A program made the translations under genes and the position numbers. From contig MGEP01000019.1 of NCBI GenBank assembly GCA_001791425.1, forward strand, positions 8,857 through 17,398: a stretch of DNA of 8,542 nt. The letters are read 5' to 3'. Shown in pieces: positions 1 through 5,157 of the stretch. Below the pieces are notes generated by a model. That model did no database searches and was not told the origin of the DNA. It saw nothing but the letters and a program-made list of their open reading frames with translations. Within the stretch, counting starts at the first letter, position 1, and each line of letters begins with the position of its first letter. This stretch comes from Candidatus Uhrbacteria bacterium RIFCSPLOWO2_02_FULL_48_12 (GTDB taxonomy: Bacteria; Patescibacteriota; Patescibacteriia; GWA2-46-9).

Positions 1-1
1 T

Positions 2-55
2 GAGCATTATACTAAGTCAGACTTCTAACGGGGCATGCCAATTAGTATAACGCTC
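2..55. repeat. Long-stem hairpin at the window's left edge
   Basis: Bases 2-15 and 42-55 form a 14-bp inverted repeat with one mismatch (6 against 51). The 26-base loop contains ttctaacgggg at 23-33, an 11-base string also present in both arms of the fold-back element at 3059-3221. No T-run follows on either strand, so a simple intrinsic terminator is unlikely. It is probably a relic or relative of that element, but it sits near the window edge, so its full extent is unknown. Confidence 0.55.
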
Positions 56-83
56 AAACGAAACTTGGGCAAGCAGGAAACGG

Positions 84-200
84 CTAAAAAACAGCGGTCA
101 AATCCTTAAGCACTTCTACGGCATGAATATCGGGTTTGACATTTTTGTGAAGCTCCACGACTTTACCCCGCACCGCCGCAGCGGGGCGGGGAGCTTCATC
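84..200 (-). pseudogene. Possible coding remnant downstream of the PEBP gene
   Basis: After the stop of the PEBP-like gene the same minus-strand frame stays open for 38 codons, to a TAG at 84-86. The last part, after the palindrome, reads KNVKPDIHAVEVLKDLTAVF, whose composition looks like real protein. There is no ATG; a GTG at 156-158 could start a 24-residue peptide but lies inside the repeat. The first part of the frame runs through a palindromic repeat. It could be the C-terminal remnant of a gene disrupted by the repeat, or chance. I do not recognise the family. Confidence 0.15.
147..198 (+). repeat. Palindromic repeat, copy 4 (short form)
   Basis: It begins with gtgaagctccacgacttta, closely matching the start of the repeat copies at 846, 7099 and (minus strand) 3046. 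The ends tgaagctcc (148-156) and ggagcttca (190-198) form a perfect 9-bp inverted repeat, with a nested ccccgc/gcgggg stem (166-171/181-186). It ends 2 bases from the PEBP stop codon. A hairpin so placed may shape the mRNA 3' end, but no T-tract follows on the minus strand, so I do not call it a terminator. Confidence 0.65.
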
Positions 201-767
201 TTATTGCCGCTTATATAAACCAATTAAAGTTGACTGCCCCAACACATGCTCGGACATAACTTTTAGAAGATCGGATTTGGCGGCGCGGTTGTCCAACGTC
301 AATTCTTTATCCAAAGCGTAAAGTTTGAAATGATAACGATGAGTTCCGGAAGGCGGGCAAGGGCCGCCATACCCCGGTTTGCCAAAATCAGTCTGCCCCT
401 CAATGGCGCCATTGGGCACGCTATTCTCGCCAATTGAGGCGGTCGTCGGATTGATGTTCCAAACTGTCCAGTGCACCCAATCGCCGCGCGGCGCGTCAGG
501 ATCATCAACTATCAAAACCAAACTCTTAGCCGCTGAAGGCACATCCAAAATATTAAGCGGCGGGTTCGCATTAGCTCCATCGCAGGTATACTGTTGGGGA
601 ATATATTCATTGTTTTGGAATGCCGGACTGGTGAGCTGCATATTGGTTAGTGGTGAAATGGGAGCTAATTCTGCCGGGCGCTGTTTTTTTAAATATATAA
701 CAATAATAACACCCAAAACAAAAACCAACAACAAAATGAGGAGAAAAATAATTTTGTTTCGTGGCAT
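201..767 (-). CDS. Membrane-anchored PEBP (YbhB/YbcL, Raf kinase inhibitor-like) protein
   Basis: A 188-residue phosphatidylethanolamine-binding-protein fold of the bacterial YbhB/YbcL type; the biochemical role of this family is not settled. A short basic N-terminus (MPRNK) is followed by one hydrophobic segment at about residues 6-26, then KKQR and a Pro-rich linker, and the PEBP domain at about 43-188. Ligand-pocket motifs are present: DDPDAP (88-93), H99 in WVHW, and the SGTHRY block (140-145). C62 (YTCDG) and C137 (GGPCPP) are spaced as cysteines often are in this subfamily and could form a disulfide outside the cell. There is no lipobox, so the segment is most likely a signal anchor with the domain outside the membrane. 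The frame is open back to a possible start at 827, but those 20 codons lie in 14-bp intergenic repeats, so the ATG at 767 is preferred. No strong ribosome-binding site is seen. Family call is firm; function unknown. Confidence 0.9.
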   Translation of the reverse strand: MPRNKIIFLLILLLVFVLGVIIVIYLKKQRPAELAPISPLTNMQLTSPAFQNNEYIPQQYTCDGANANPPLNILDVPSAAKSLVLIVDDPDAPRGDWVHWTVWNINPTTASIGENSVPNGAIEGQTDFGKPGYGGPCPPSGTHRYHFKLYALDKELTLDNRAAKSDLLKVMSEHVLGQSTLIGLYKRQ

Positions 768-793
768 ATACGATAAATTAAAAAACTCCCAGT

Positions 794-839
794 AAATCCT
801 AATATCTAAATCCGAATGTCTAATCAAATCCTAATGTCT
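794..839. repeat. Three degenerate 14-bp units
   Basis: Units aaatcctaatatct (794-807), aaatccgaatgtct (808-821) and aaatcctaatgtct (826-839) differ by one or two bases, with a 4-base spacer before the third. The array lies just upstream of the PEBP gene and abuts repeat copy 1. On the minus strand it gives a spurious N-terminal extension of that gene. Confidence 0.7.
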
Positions 840-845
840 CAAAAT

Positions 846-971
846 GTGAAGCTCCACGGCTTTACAGCCGTGGCTTCTTGCCGAACGGGGTTCCGTGGAG
901 CGGAACCCCGCACCGAAAGCCATTCATCCACGGGCTTATGCCCGTGGCTTTCTGGTGCGTGGGTAAAAATT
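846..971 (+). repeat. Palindromic repeat, copy 1 (three hairpins)
   Basis: Three hairpins in a row. The first has stem ccacggc/gccgtgg (854-860/867-873), extended by gaag/cttc around a 2-base bulge. The second has a perfect 10-bp stem cggggttccg/cggaaccccg (886-895/901-910) with a 5-base loop. The third has stem ccacgggc/gcccgtgg (928-935/940-947), extended by gaaag/ctttc. Bases 846-915 match 7099-7168 with one difference (898 against 7151), and the end ggtgcgtgggtaaaaatt (954-971) matches the ends of the other long copies. The third hairpin is unique to this copy. The hairpins resemble the end structures of IS200/IS605-type elements; no transposase is present. Confidence 0.85.
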
Positions 972-1059
972 AGGTCATTTAGTCATTTAAGCATTTATTT
1001 GTCATTAGGATTTAGTCATTAGTCATTCATTCTACCCACTACTCACTACCCACTACTCA
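971..1059. repeat. Simple tandem repeats (tagtcatt-type and a 14-bp pair)
   Basis: Bases 971-1031 consist largely of variants of tagtcatt/gtcattta. Then ctacccactactca occurs twice exactly (1032-1045 and 1046-1059). The second unit supplies the stop codon and last residues of the glycosylase gene on the minus strand, so the array has entered or replaced the gene's 3' end. Confidence 0.75.
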
Positions 1060-1687
1060 CTCTGTCATCCTTCCCGCCAACAACAATTAAAGCGTGAAAA
1101 TCCTGATACAATTGGTAACTTTTTGGCAATCTCCTTGTAAAAAATTCCTGCAAATGATGGTAGTTTAACGATTTAACGGCTAAACTTTTCTGTCTTGCCA
1201 AACGGCGCGTGTATTCATCAACGACAAATATTGGTTTGCTCAAGGCATAAAGCAAGATGCTGTCGGCTGTCTCCGGACCAACGCCGTGAAGCTGTAAAAG
1301 CTCGTCGCGTAATTTAGTCAGCGGTCGATTTGATATCTTCTTCACTCCTCCGTTTCTAATAAAAAAATCTGCCGCTGTTTTAAGATATTTTACTTTTGTT
1401 TTATAAAAACCGCACGAACGAATGAGCATGGCCAATTTGCGAGGGTTATTTTTTGCTAAGTTATATACAGTTTTTAGCCGTCCCGCCTTATGGCGCTTGA
1501 GATTGGCCATGGCCAGTTCAACATTTCGCCAATTTGTGCGCTGGGTGAGAATCGCTCCGATAATCACTTCTTCTTTTTCCGGCAAACTCTTGCGTCTCTT
1601 GCACCATAACCCCCACTGGTCTTGAGGATGACCATATTGACGGCGCAACTGACGATATATGAATAATAAATTATTAGGAGCCGACAT
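1046..1687 (-). CDS. Endonuclease III-related HhH-GPD DNA glycosylase (COG2231 type), C-terminus shortened
   Basis: A 213-residue protein of the endonuclease III superfamily that probably excises damaged bases. Visible are IIGAILTQRTNW in the N-terminal helical region, the helix-hairpin-helix LHGVGPETADSILLYA (about 133-148), and FVVDEYTRRL, whose D157 sits 18 residues after E139, as the catalytic Asp follows Lys in E. coli Nth. The Lys of GVGRKTA is Glu here (GVGPETA), as in the COG2231/MagIII-like branch, which points to a monofunctional glycosylase without lyase activity. The protein stops after YQDFHALIVVGGKDD, where relatives normally continue into Cys-containing sequence; the last residues RVSSG are encoded by simple repeat DNA. 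The ATG at 1687 fits the family start; a TTG at 1714 would overlap the pseudopilin stop by 3 bases. Neither has a strong ribosome-binding site. It is probably cotranscribed with the pseudopilin gene. Confidence 0.85.
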   Translation of the reverse strand: MSAPNNLLFIYRQLRRQYGHPQDQWGLWCKRRKSLPEKEEVIIGAILTQRTNWRNVELAMANLKRHKAGRLKTVYNLAKNNPRKLAMLIRSCGFYKTKVKYLKTAADFFIRNGGVKKISNRPLTKLRDELLQLHGVGPETADSILLYALSKPIFVVDEYTRRLARQKSLAVKSLNYHHLQEFFTRRLPKSYQLYQDFHALIVVGGKDDRVSSG

Positions 1688-1710
1688 AAATGTAAAAACT
1701 TTTGCGCCAA

Positions 1711-2223
1711 TCAATTGCTCACTTGATAATAGCGATCAGTGCCATTAACGCCGCTGGTCCATGGTCCGGTACCGATAAACACGCCGCGGCCGCCGGCTGG
1801 AGTTGGTTCACTGAAAGATAAAGTGGCTGGTGTATCCTTTTTTTCCAAATTGGCATAAATAACAACGTTGCCGCTGTCGTAGCGGTACCGATAACCGCTC
1901 TTGCTTTGAGTGGCCGCTCGCGGATCATGCGGCGGCTGTGAAAATAAATTGCTGTTAAATTTGCTTTTCCAAGCGTCAATCAAAACATTCAAATCGTCTT
2001 CATTCGGTATGCTGTCCGGCCAATAGCTGGCTATGGAACTGCCTCCAGCTGTTCCTAAAAATCTATAGATGTTATTTAGATCGGTCATTCTCGCTTGGTC
2101 ACGAACTTTAATTCTTACCGAACTTGTCGCAACCGCCACAATGGTTGCCAAAACCGCAATAATACCAATAACCACAATGAGCTCAATAATAGAAAAAGCT
2201 TTTTGTAGATGATCTCGTTTCAT
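1711..2223 (-). CDS. Type IV pilin-like (pseudopilin) protein
   Basis: A 170-residue protein with a class III signal: a short basic leader MKRDHLQKA, then FSIIELIVVIG and a hydrophobic helix to about residue 32. Prepilin peptidase would cut between A9 and F10, leaving the usual Glu at mature position 5 (E14). The residue at -1 is Ala rather than the typical Gly; Ala is tolerated in some systems, but cleavage is less certain. The globular part contains a DPR...YRYRYDSGNVVIYANLE segment, a layout common in small pseudopilins. The subunit should sit in the membrane until assembled into a pilus or pseudopilus, but no prepilin peptidase, ATPase or platform gene is in the window. The start is the ATG at 2223, 62 bases from the divergent phosphoribosyltransferase start. 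Confidence 0.85.
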   Translation of the reverse strand: MKRDHLQKAFSIIELIVVIGIIAVLATIVAVATSSVRIKVRDQARMTDLNNIYRFLGTAGGSSIASYWPDSIPNEDDLNVLIDAWKSKFNSNLFSQPPHDPRAATQSKSGYRYRYDSGNVVIYANLEKKDTPATLSFSEPTPAGGRGVFIGTGPWTSGVNGTDRYYQVSN

Positions 2224-2244
2224 ATCAATAGTCTAACACAGGTT

Positions 2245-2250
2245 ATTATA
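2245..2250 (-). promoter_or_regulatory. Candidate -10 box for the pseudopilin gene
   Basis: Read on the minus strand this is a perfect TATAAT about 22 bases upstream of the pseudopilin ATG, giving a short leader of about 15 bases. No convincing -35 hexamer lies 16-18 bases further upstream, so the call rests on the -10 match and its position in a divergent intergenic region. Confidence 0.3.
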
Positions 2251-2285
2251 AGTTTGTATCTTTTCTCCAGATTGCCCTTGACGGC

Positions 2286-2861
2286 GTGGAAACCTTTTTT
2301 GATCTGCGACTACGCGATCCGATCTTTCGCACCCCCGCCGTTCGTGAACGAGTGGCTAAACTCTACCATACCGCCCTCGATCAACATTATCAGACCCCAG
2401 ACGGAGTAAGGGAATACGCCATTATCGGCGTTTCTATGTCTCTCGCGCCGATAGTCGGCATTGTCGGGTATCTAGCCAAATGCCCCATTGTCGCCATTGT
2501 TCCCGAGACCAGATCAGAAAATCAGCTCTTGAGAATTATTGGGAACCCCATACCAGGCTGCCGCTATGCCATGATTGATGACACTATCATGACTGGCCAG
2601 ACCATCTCCCAGGCACTTGAAAGATGGGTGAGACAGGGTTTCCCGATTGACTTGATTCTCGCGTTCTGCGACAGACAGGAGGGTGGAATCCCCTACATCA
2701 AAAAGGCAATCACGCGCTTGTCTCGTGAGGTCGGCATCAAATTGGAGGTGACAATACGGTGCCTCACCACCAGAAAAGAGATGCTGGACACCTTGAAGGA
2801 TGAGGGGCTCCTTTCAATTGCTGACCACCGTCGGGGCATGAAAGGCGCCATTGCGGCCTAG
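2286..2861 (+). CDS. Orotate phosphoribosyltransferase-like (PyrE-like) protein with altered catalytic loop
   Basis: A 191-residue PRTase-fold protein. The PRPP-binding motif is clear: AMIDDTIMTGQT (95-106, D98-D99 and T103-G104). The CDRQEGG segment (128-134) matches the DReeGG signature of PyrE, and the N-terminal ETFFDLRLRDP resembles the SpyYfDlR region. Two things differ. The flexible loop that carries the catalytic Lys/His in PyrE (RKe.KxhG) is here IVPETRSENQLLRIIGN (71-87), with no Lys or His. The roughly 20-25 residues usually preceding the YfDlR region are absent from the GTG start. The frame is open back to 2232 without ATG, GTG or TTG, so the gene is either short or has lost its 5' end. 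No ribosome-binding site is seen. It is the only plus-strand gene here and is followed by repeats. Orotate conversion is doubtful; another PRTase role or a salvage or regulatory function is possible. Confidence 0.75.
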   Translation: METFFDLRLRDPIFRTPAVRERVAKLYHTALDQHYQTPDGVREYAIIGVSMSLAPIVGIVGYLAKCPIVAIVPETRSENQLLRIIGNPIPGCRYAMIDDTIMTGQTISQALERWVRQGFPIDLILAFCDRQEGGIPYIKKAITRLSREVGIKLEVTIRCLTTRKEMLDTLKDEGLLSIADHRRGMKGAIAA

Positions 2862-2891
2862 ACCGCTTTGCTCGCTTCAATTTCAATATCG

Positions 2892-2926
2892 GCCGAGAAG
2901 AATGCTTCTCGGCAGATCTCTTTTTT
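2892..2926 (+). terminator. Possible intrinsic terminator of the phosphoribosyltransferase gene
   Basis: A perfect 9-bp stem gccgagaag/cttctcggc (2892-2900/2905-2913) with an AATG loop begins 30 bases after the stop codon. A run of six T (2921-2926) follows, 7 bases after the stem, which is further away than usual, so the call is tentative. Confidence 0.45.
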
Positions 2927-3046
2927 AATTCTAACCTTACCCAACGCACCAGTCCCGCTTGGCGGGACGGTGTGGGGTTTCGCTCCCCCAATCTCTGTGG
3001 AGACCACCCCGCCGCGGCGGGGCGGGATAAAGTCATGGAGCTTCAC
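2927..3046 (-). repeat. Palindromic repeat, copy 3 (inverted)
   Basis: Read on the minus strand it starts gtgaagctcc (3046-3037), as the other copies do, and ends ggtgcgttgggtaaggttag. Its last hairpin module gtcccgc-ttg-gcgggac (2952-2968) is the same 17 bases as in copy 2 (7168-7184, reverse complement). The middle module gagcgaaaccccacaccg is a variant of gagcggaaccccgcaccg in copies 1 and 2. Its first module is a perfect 16-bp palindrome ccccgccgcggcgggg (3007-3022), related to copy 4 rather than to copies 1 and 2. Modules are thus exchanged between copies. It lies between convergent genes. Confidence 0.8.
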
Positions 3047-3058
3047 CTTCCTGTTTCA

Positions 3059-3221
3059 GGCATGATCCACCCAGTCCAATAGTCTGGACCCCGTTAGAAA
3101 TCCTGCGGTTGTCAGCGAATTTGCTTTATTGGCAATAATCTAGCTGATTTGGTTCTTATATAGCTCATACCAAATTTAGCCCCAACCATTTCTAACGGGG
3201 TGGACTATGGGACTGGATGCC
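3059..3221. repeat. Fold-back element with long terminal inverted repeats (MITE-like)
   Basis: Left arm 3071-3101 and right arm 3188-3216 pair over 27 positions with one mismatch and one short indel; the innermost 14 bases, accccgttagaaat, match exactly. An outer ggcat/atgcc pair (3059-3063/3217-3221) extends the ends. Inside, ggttg/caacc (3107-3111/3183-3187) continues the stem after a 5-base bulge, and gctgatttggt/accaaatttagc (3143-3153/3169-3180) makes a further stem. Nearly the whole element can fold on itself. It has no coding capacity and lies in the spacer between convergent genes. It may be a non-autonomous mobile element or a structured RNA. The arm string ttctaacgggg recurs at 23-33. 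Confidence 0.75.
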
Positions 3222-3266
3222 AAGGTGCCTGTACAAGATCAACATGAATGTTGGGACTAAAAAATT

Positions 3267-4229
3267 TTAAACCTGAATCCCCCAAATAGTTTTAGCCAGT
3301 GAGCCGATGGCGTAAGTCACAATGACTGCCGTTGCCCCAATGATAAGATTTGTCATTACCCGACGCTTTATATTCATGCCCGATAAAAAAGCCAAAATAA
3401 AAGAAATGATAAAGAGCACCAAACCAGCTGACACCAAAGAAGCCCAAATATTCTTGGCTCCCAGATAAACCGGGAAAATAGGAATAAACGATCCGGCCAA
3501 ATAAGCAACTCCCACGATGGTGGCCTGCCTGAATGGCTTAACCCCATCATCAACATCGCGGCGCTTTCTTTCCAAAAACTCTTTTTTACGGCGCTGGGTT
3601 GATTCAACTTCCTTCTCGGACCCGGAAGACACAAAGACACCGGCGGCCATGGAAAAGGCGCCAGCCACAGCCACGGTCAGCCCAGCAATAAAAACCTTAG
3701 TCGTATCGCCAAAAACGGCAAAAAATCCGCTGACCGCCCCCAAGATTTCTACCAAACCATCGTTTAATCCCAAAAAAATGTTGCGAATTTTCTCACCGCT
3801 GATTCGCCGCTCGGCCCCGCCGGAAACAATAGCGTCTTCATGTTTAAATTCATCGTCCAAAATCCCGCGAACGGCTTCACCCAATGAAGTATCTTTATAC
3901 TCGTCCCACAGTTTCAAATATTTTCTGATGCCGTGAACTTCTATTGACTCCAAAAGCAAATGAATAAAACCGTGGCCAAACAAGCGCACCAGAAACAACA
4001 TTGTCTTGAGCTTGGCCCGGCGCCAAAAATCCAACCGTTCAACGCGCAAATCAAAAAAGTTTTGCCAAAAGGCAAAATGCTTCTCTTCAATCGGTATTAA
4101 TTGATCAAGCAATTTATGCCAGCTGGGATCCGCCTGTTCTCTAATGGAGCGATAAAGAGTGAGATCAAACAACTCGTCAGAGGCGACGGCGAATCCTAGT
4201 TTGCTATTACTTTGTGGTGATAGTGTCAT
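3267..4229 (-). CDS. Ferritin-like/VIT fusion membrane protein (MbfA-like; CCC1/VIT1 family)
   Basis: A 320-residue two-domain protein. The N-terminal half (about 12-140) is a ferritin-like four-helix domain with candidate iron ligands E19, E48-x-x-H51, E94 or E97, and E127-x-x-H130. The C-terminal half (about 143-320) is a VIT/CCC1 transporter domain beginning IRNIFLGLNDGLVEILG, with AGAFSMAAGVFVSSGSEKEVE as the family's second-helix signature, a charged cytoplasmic stretch (205-235) and about five membrane segments (roughly 152-174, 178-203, 237-257, 262-285, 292-314). The ferritin-VIT protein MbfA is an iron exporter in alphaproteobacteria; here iron or manganese export, with the ferritin domain sensing or oxidising the metal, is an inference. 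The ATG at 4229 lacks a clear ribosome-binding site. The upstream neighbour UppS is 217 bases away, so the gene probably has its own promoter. Domain calls are firm; direction of transport is not. Confidence 0.88.
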   Translation of the reverse strand: MTLSPQSNSKLGFAVASDELFDLTLYRSIREQADPSWHKLLDQLIPIEEKHFAFWQNFFDLRVERLDFWRRAKLKTMLFLVRLFGHGFIHLLLESIEVHGIRKYLKLWDEYKDTSLGEAVRGILDDEFKHEDAIVSGGAERRISGEKIRNIFLGLNDGLVEILGAVSGFFAVFGDTTKVFIAGLTVAVAGAFSMAAGVFVSSGSEKEVESTQRRKKEFLERKRRDVDDGVKPFRQATIVGVAYLAGSFIPIFPVYLGAKNIWASLVSAGLVLFIISFILAFLSGMNIKRRVMTNLIIGATAVIVTYAIGSLAKTIWGIQV

Positions 4230-4273
4230 AAATATTTACCCCGCACCTTTCGGCGTTACTCACTCTAGAATCA

Positions 4274-4301
4274 ATAATAACTCGTGTTTATTATGAAGCA
4301 A
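4274..4301 (-). promoter_or_regulatory. Weak candidate promoter for the ferritin-VIT gene
   Basis: On the minus strand TTGCTT (4301-4296) and TATTAT (4279-4274) are 16 bases apart, about 45 bases upstream of the start codon. Each hexamer deviates from consensus. If real, the leader would carry the left arm of the inverted repeat at 4238-4260. Confidence 0.22.
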
Positions 4302-4436
4302 AACAATGATAAAAACTTAATTAACCTAAATGATTTAGCGAGCATTGGCTTGATGCCTAGATCATTAAGTAGTTTAGTAGTTTGTGGTGCCTATAGCTGC
4401 TTAATGTCCTGCTGCCAAAGACCGCTAACGCCGTAA
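4293..4436 (+). CDS. Possible 47-residue small ORF in the inverted-repeat spacer
   Basis: An ATG-started plus-strand frame gives MKQNNDKNLINLNDLASIGL followed by a Ser/Leu/Cys-rich tail with four cysteines and a TAA stop inside the right arm of the inverted repeat. There is no ribosome-binding site, it opposes its neighbours, and a frame this short can arise by chance. It fills most of the interval between the two arms, as cargo would. I do not recognise a family. Confidence 0.18.
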   Translation: MKQNNDKNLINLNDLASIGLMPRSLSSLVVCGAYSCLMSCCQRPLTP

Positions 4437-4446
4437 GGGTGCGGGG

Positions 4447-5157
4447 TTATTGGCCAAAGCGTCTATGCCTATCTTGATACAAGGCCAGAGCCGAATCAAG
4501 ATCCTCTGCTGAAAACTCCGGCCAGTGCTTAGTGATAAAGTATAACTCACTATAGACAGAATGCCAAAGCATAAACCCGGATAGACGCTGTTCTCCAGAG
4601 GTGCGAATGATTAAATCTAAATCAGGCGCTTCTGGCGCGTACAAAAATTTGGCAAACGATGCTTCGTCAACATCATCCGGTGGTACCTTGGCTCTCAAAA
4701 TGGCCTTCGCGGCGTCAATGATTTCCGCGCGCCCGCCATAGTTCAGAGCGACATACAGCGTTCCCTTAATATTGCTCACGGTGCACTGTTCGGCCGCTTC
4801 AGCGGCTCGCTGAATCTCATTGGACAAGCCGTCTCGTCGTCCAATAATCTTTAATCTCAACCCCAGCCGGTTAAACTCATCAATATCTGTCGTTAGAACA
4901 CGATTGATAAGCCGCATTAAATAATTTACCTCCTCCTCCGAACGCCGCCAATTCTCCGTGGAAAAAGCAAAAACGGTTATATTTTCAACACCGCGCTCAA
5001 GGCACCAGCGACCAACTTCTTTCATTTTTTCATAACCATGCCGATGCCCTTCAAAAGTCGGCAACCCGCGACCGCGTGCCCAACGGCGGTTGCCATCCAT
5101 AATAAAACCAATGTGGCGCGGCGCAAGGCCGCTATTCATACTGCTAGCGTTGATCAC
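4447..5157 (-). CDS. uppS: Isoprenyl transferase, undecaprenyl diphosphate synthase
   Basis: Cis-prenyltransferase that extends farnesyl diphosphate with isopentenyl diphosphate units to the C55 lipid carrier used for peptidoglycan and surface glycans; it acts in the cytoplasm at the membrane. The 236 residues carry all signatures: HIGFIMDGNRRWA (15-27, catalytic D21), FSTENW (65-70), LNYGGRAEI, and the diphosphate-binding IIRTSGEQRLSGFMLW with R185, R191 and E204 at the same spacing as R194, R200 and E213 of the E. coli enzyme. The usual RLSNF is RLSGF, a small deviation. The GTG start at 5157 has AGGAG three bases upstream, a tight spacing, and overlaps the mazG-like gene by 14 bases, so the two are coupled; an ATG at 5139 is the alternative. 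Identification is secure. Confidence 0.95.
   Translation of the reverse strand: MINASSMNSGLAPRHIGFIMDGNRRWARGRGLPTFEGHRHGYEKMKEVGRWCLERGVENITVFAFSTENWRRSEEEVNYLMRLINRVLTTDIDEFNRLGLRLKIIGRRDGLSNEIQRAAEAAEQCTVSNIKGTLYVALNYGGRAEIIDAAKAILRAKVPPDDVDEASFAKFLYAPEAPDLDLIIRTSGEQRLSGFMLWHSVYSELYFITKHWPEFSAEDLDSALALYQDRHRRFGQ

Larger units (their letters stand above)
4238..4447. repeat. Inverted repeat bounding the uppS / ferritin-VIT spacer
   Basis: Bases 4238-4260 and 4424-4447 are inverted copies of a 23-24 base sequence sharing taacgccg, an aagg core and tgcggggt, with a one-base indel. The right arm touches the uppS stop codon. Together they enclose about 160 AT-rich bases. The accccgcacc in the left arm also occurs in palindromic repeat copies 1 and 2, so the arms may derive from that family. 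Confidence 0.55.

Noticed and set aside
379..795. Plus-strand frame of 138 codons
   Set aside because: It is antisense to the PEBP gene, whose motifs are clear; the antisense product has no recognisable feature.
846..971. Palindromic repeat as an intrinsic terminator of the glycosylase gene
   Set aside because: Strong stems but no T-tract follows on the minus strand; the same applies to copies 2 and 4.
816..1022. Plus-strand open frame of 68 codons
   Set aside because: It lies entirely in the 14-bp units, palindromic copy 1 and the tagtcatt repeats; its residues simply translate repeat DNA.
1046..1714. Start of the glycosylase at the TTG at 1714
   Set aside because: It adds nine residues not expected in the family and lacks a ribosome-binding site; the ATG at 1687 gives the usual start. 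It remains possible because of the overlap with the pseudopilin stop.
2764..3046. Minus-strand open frames crossing the PRTase 3' end and repeat copy 3
   Set aside because: They run through the palindromes and the candidate terminator hairpin and start inside the repeat. One ending looks protein-like (FFSADIEIEASKAV), but no domain is recognisable and the start is repeat-derived.
3517..3936. Plus-strand frame of 139 codons
   Set aside because: It is antisense to the ferritin-VIT gene and has a low-complexity Ser/Thr/Pro/Lys composition typical of shadow frames.
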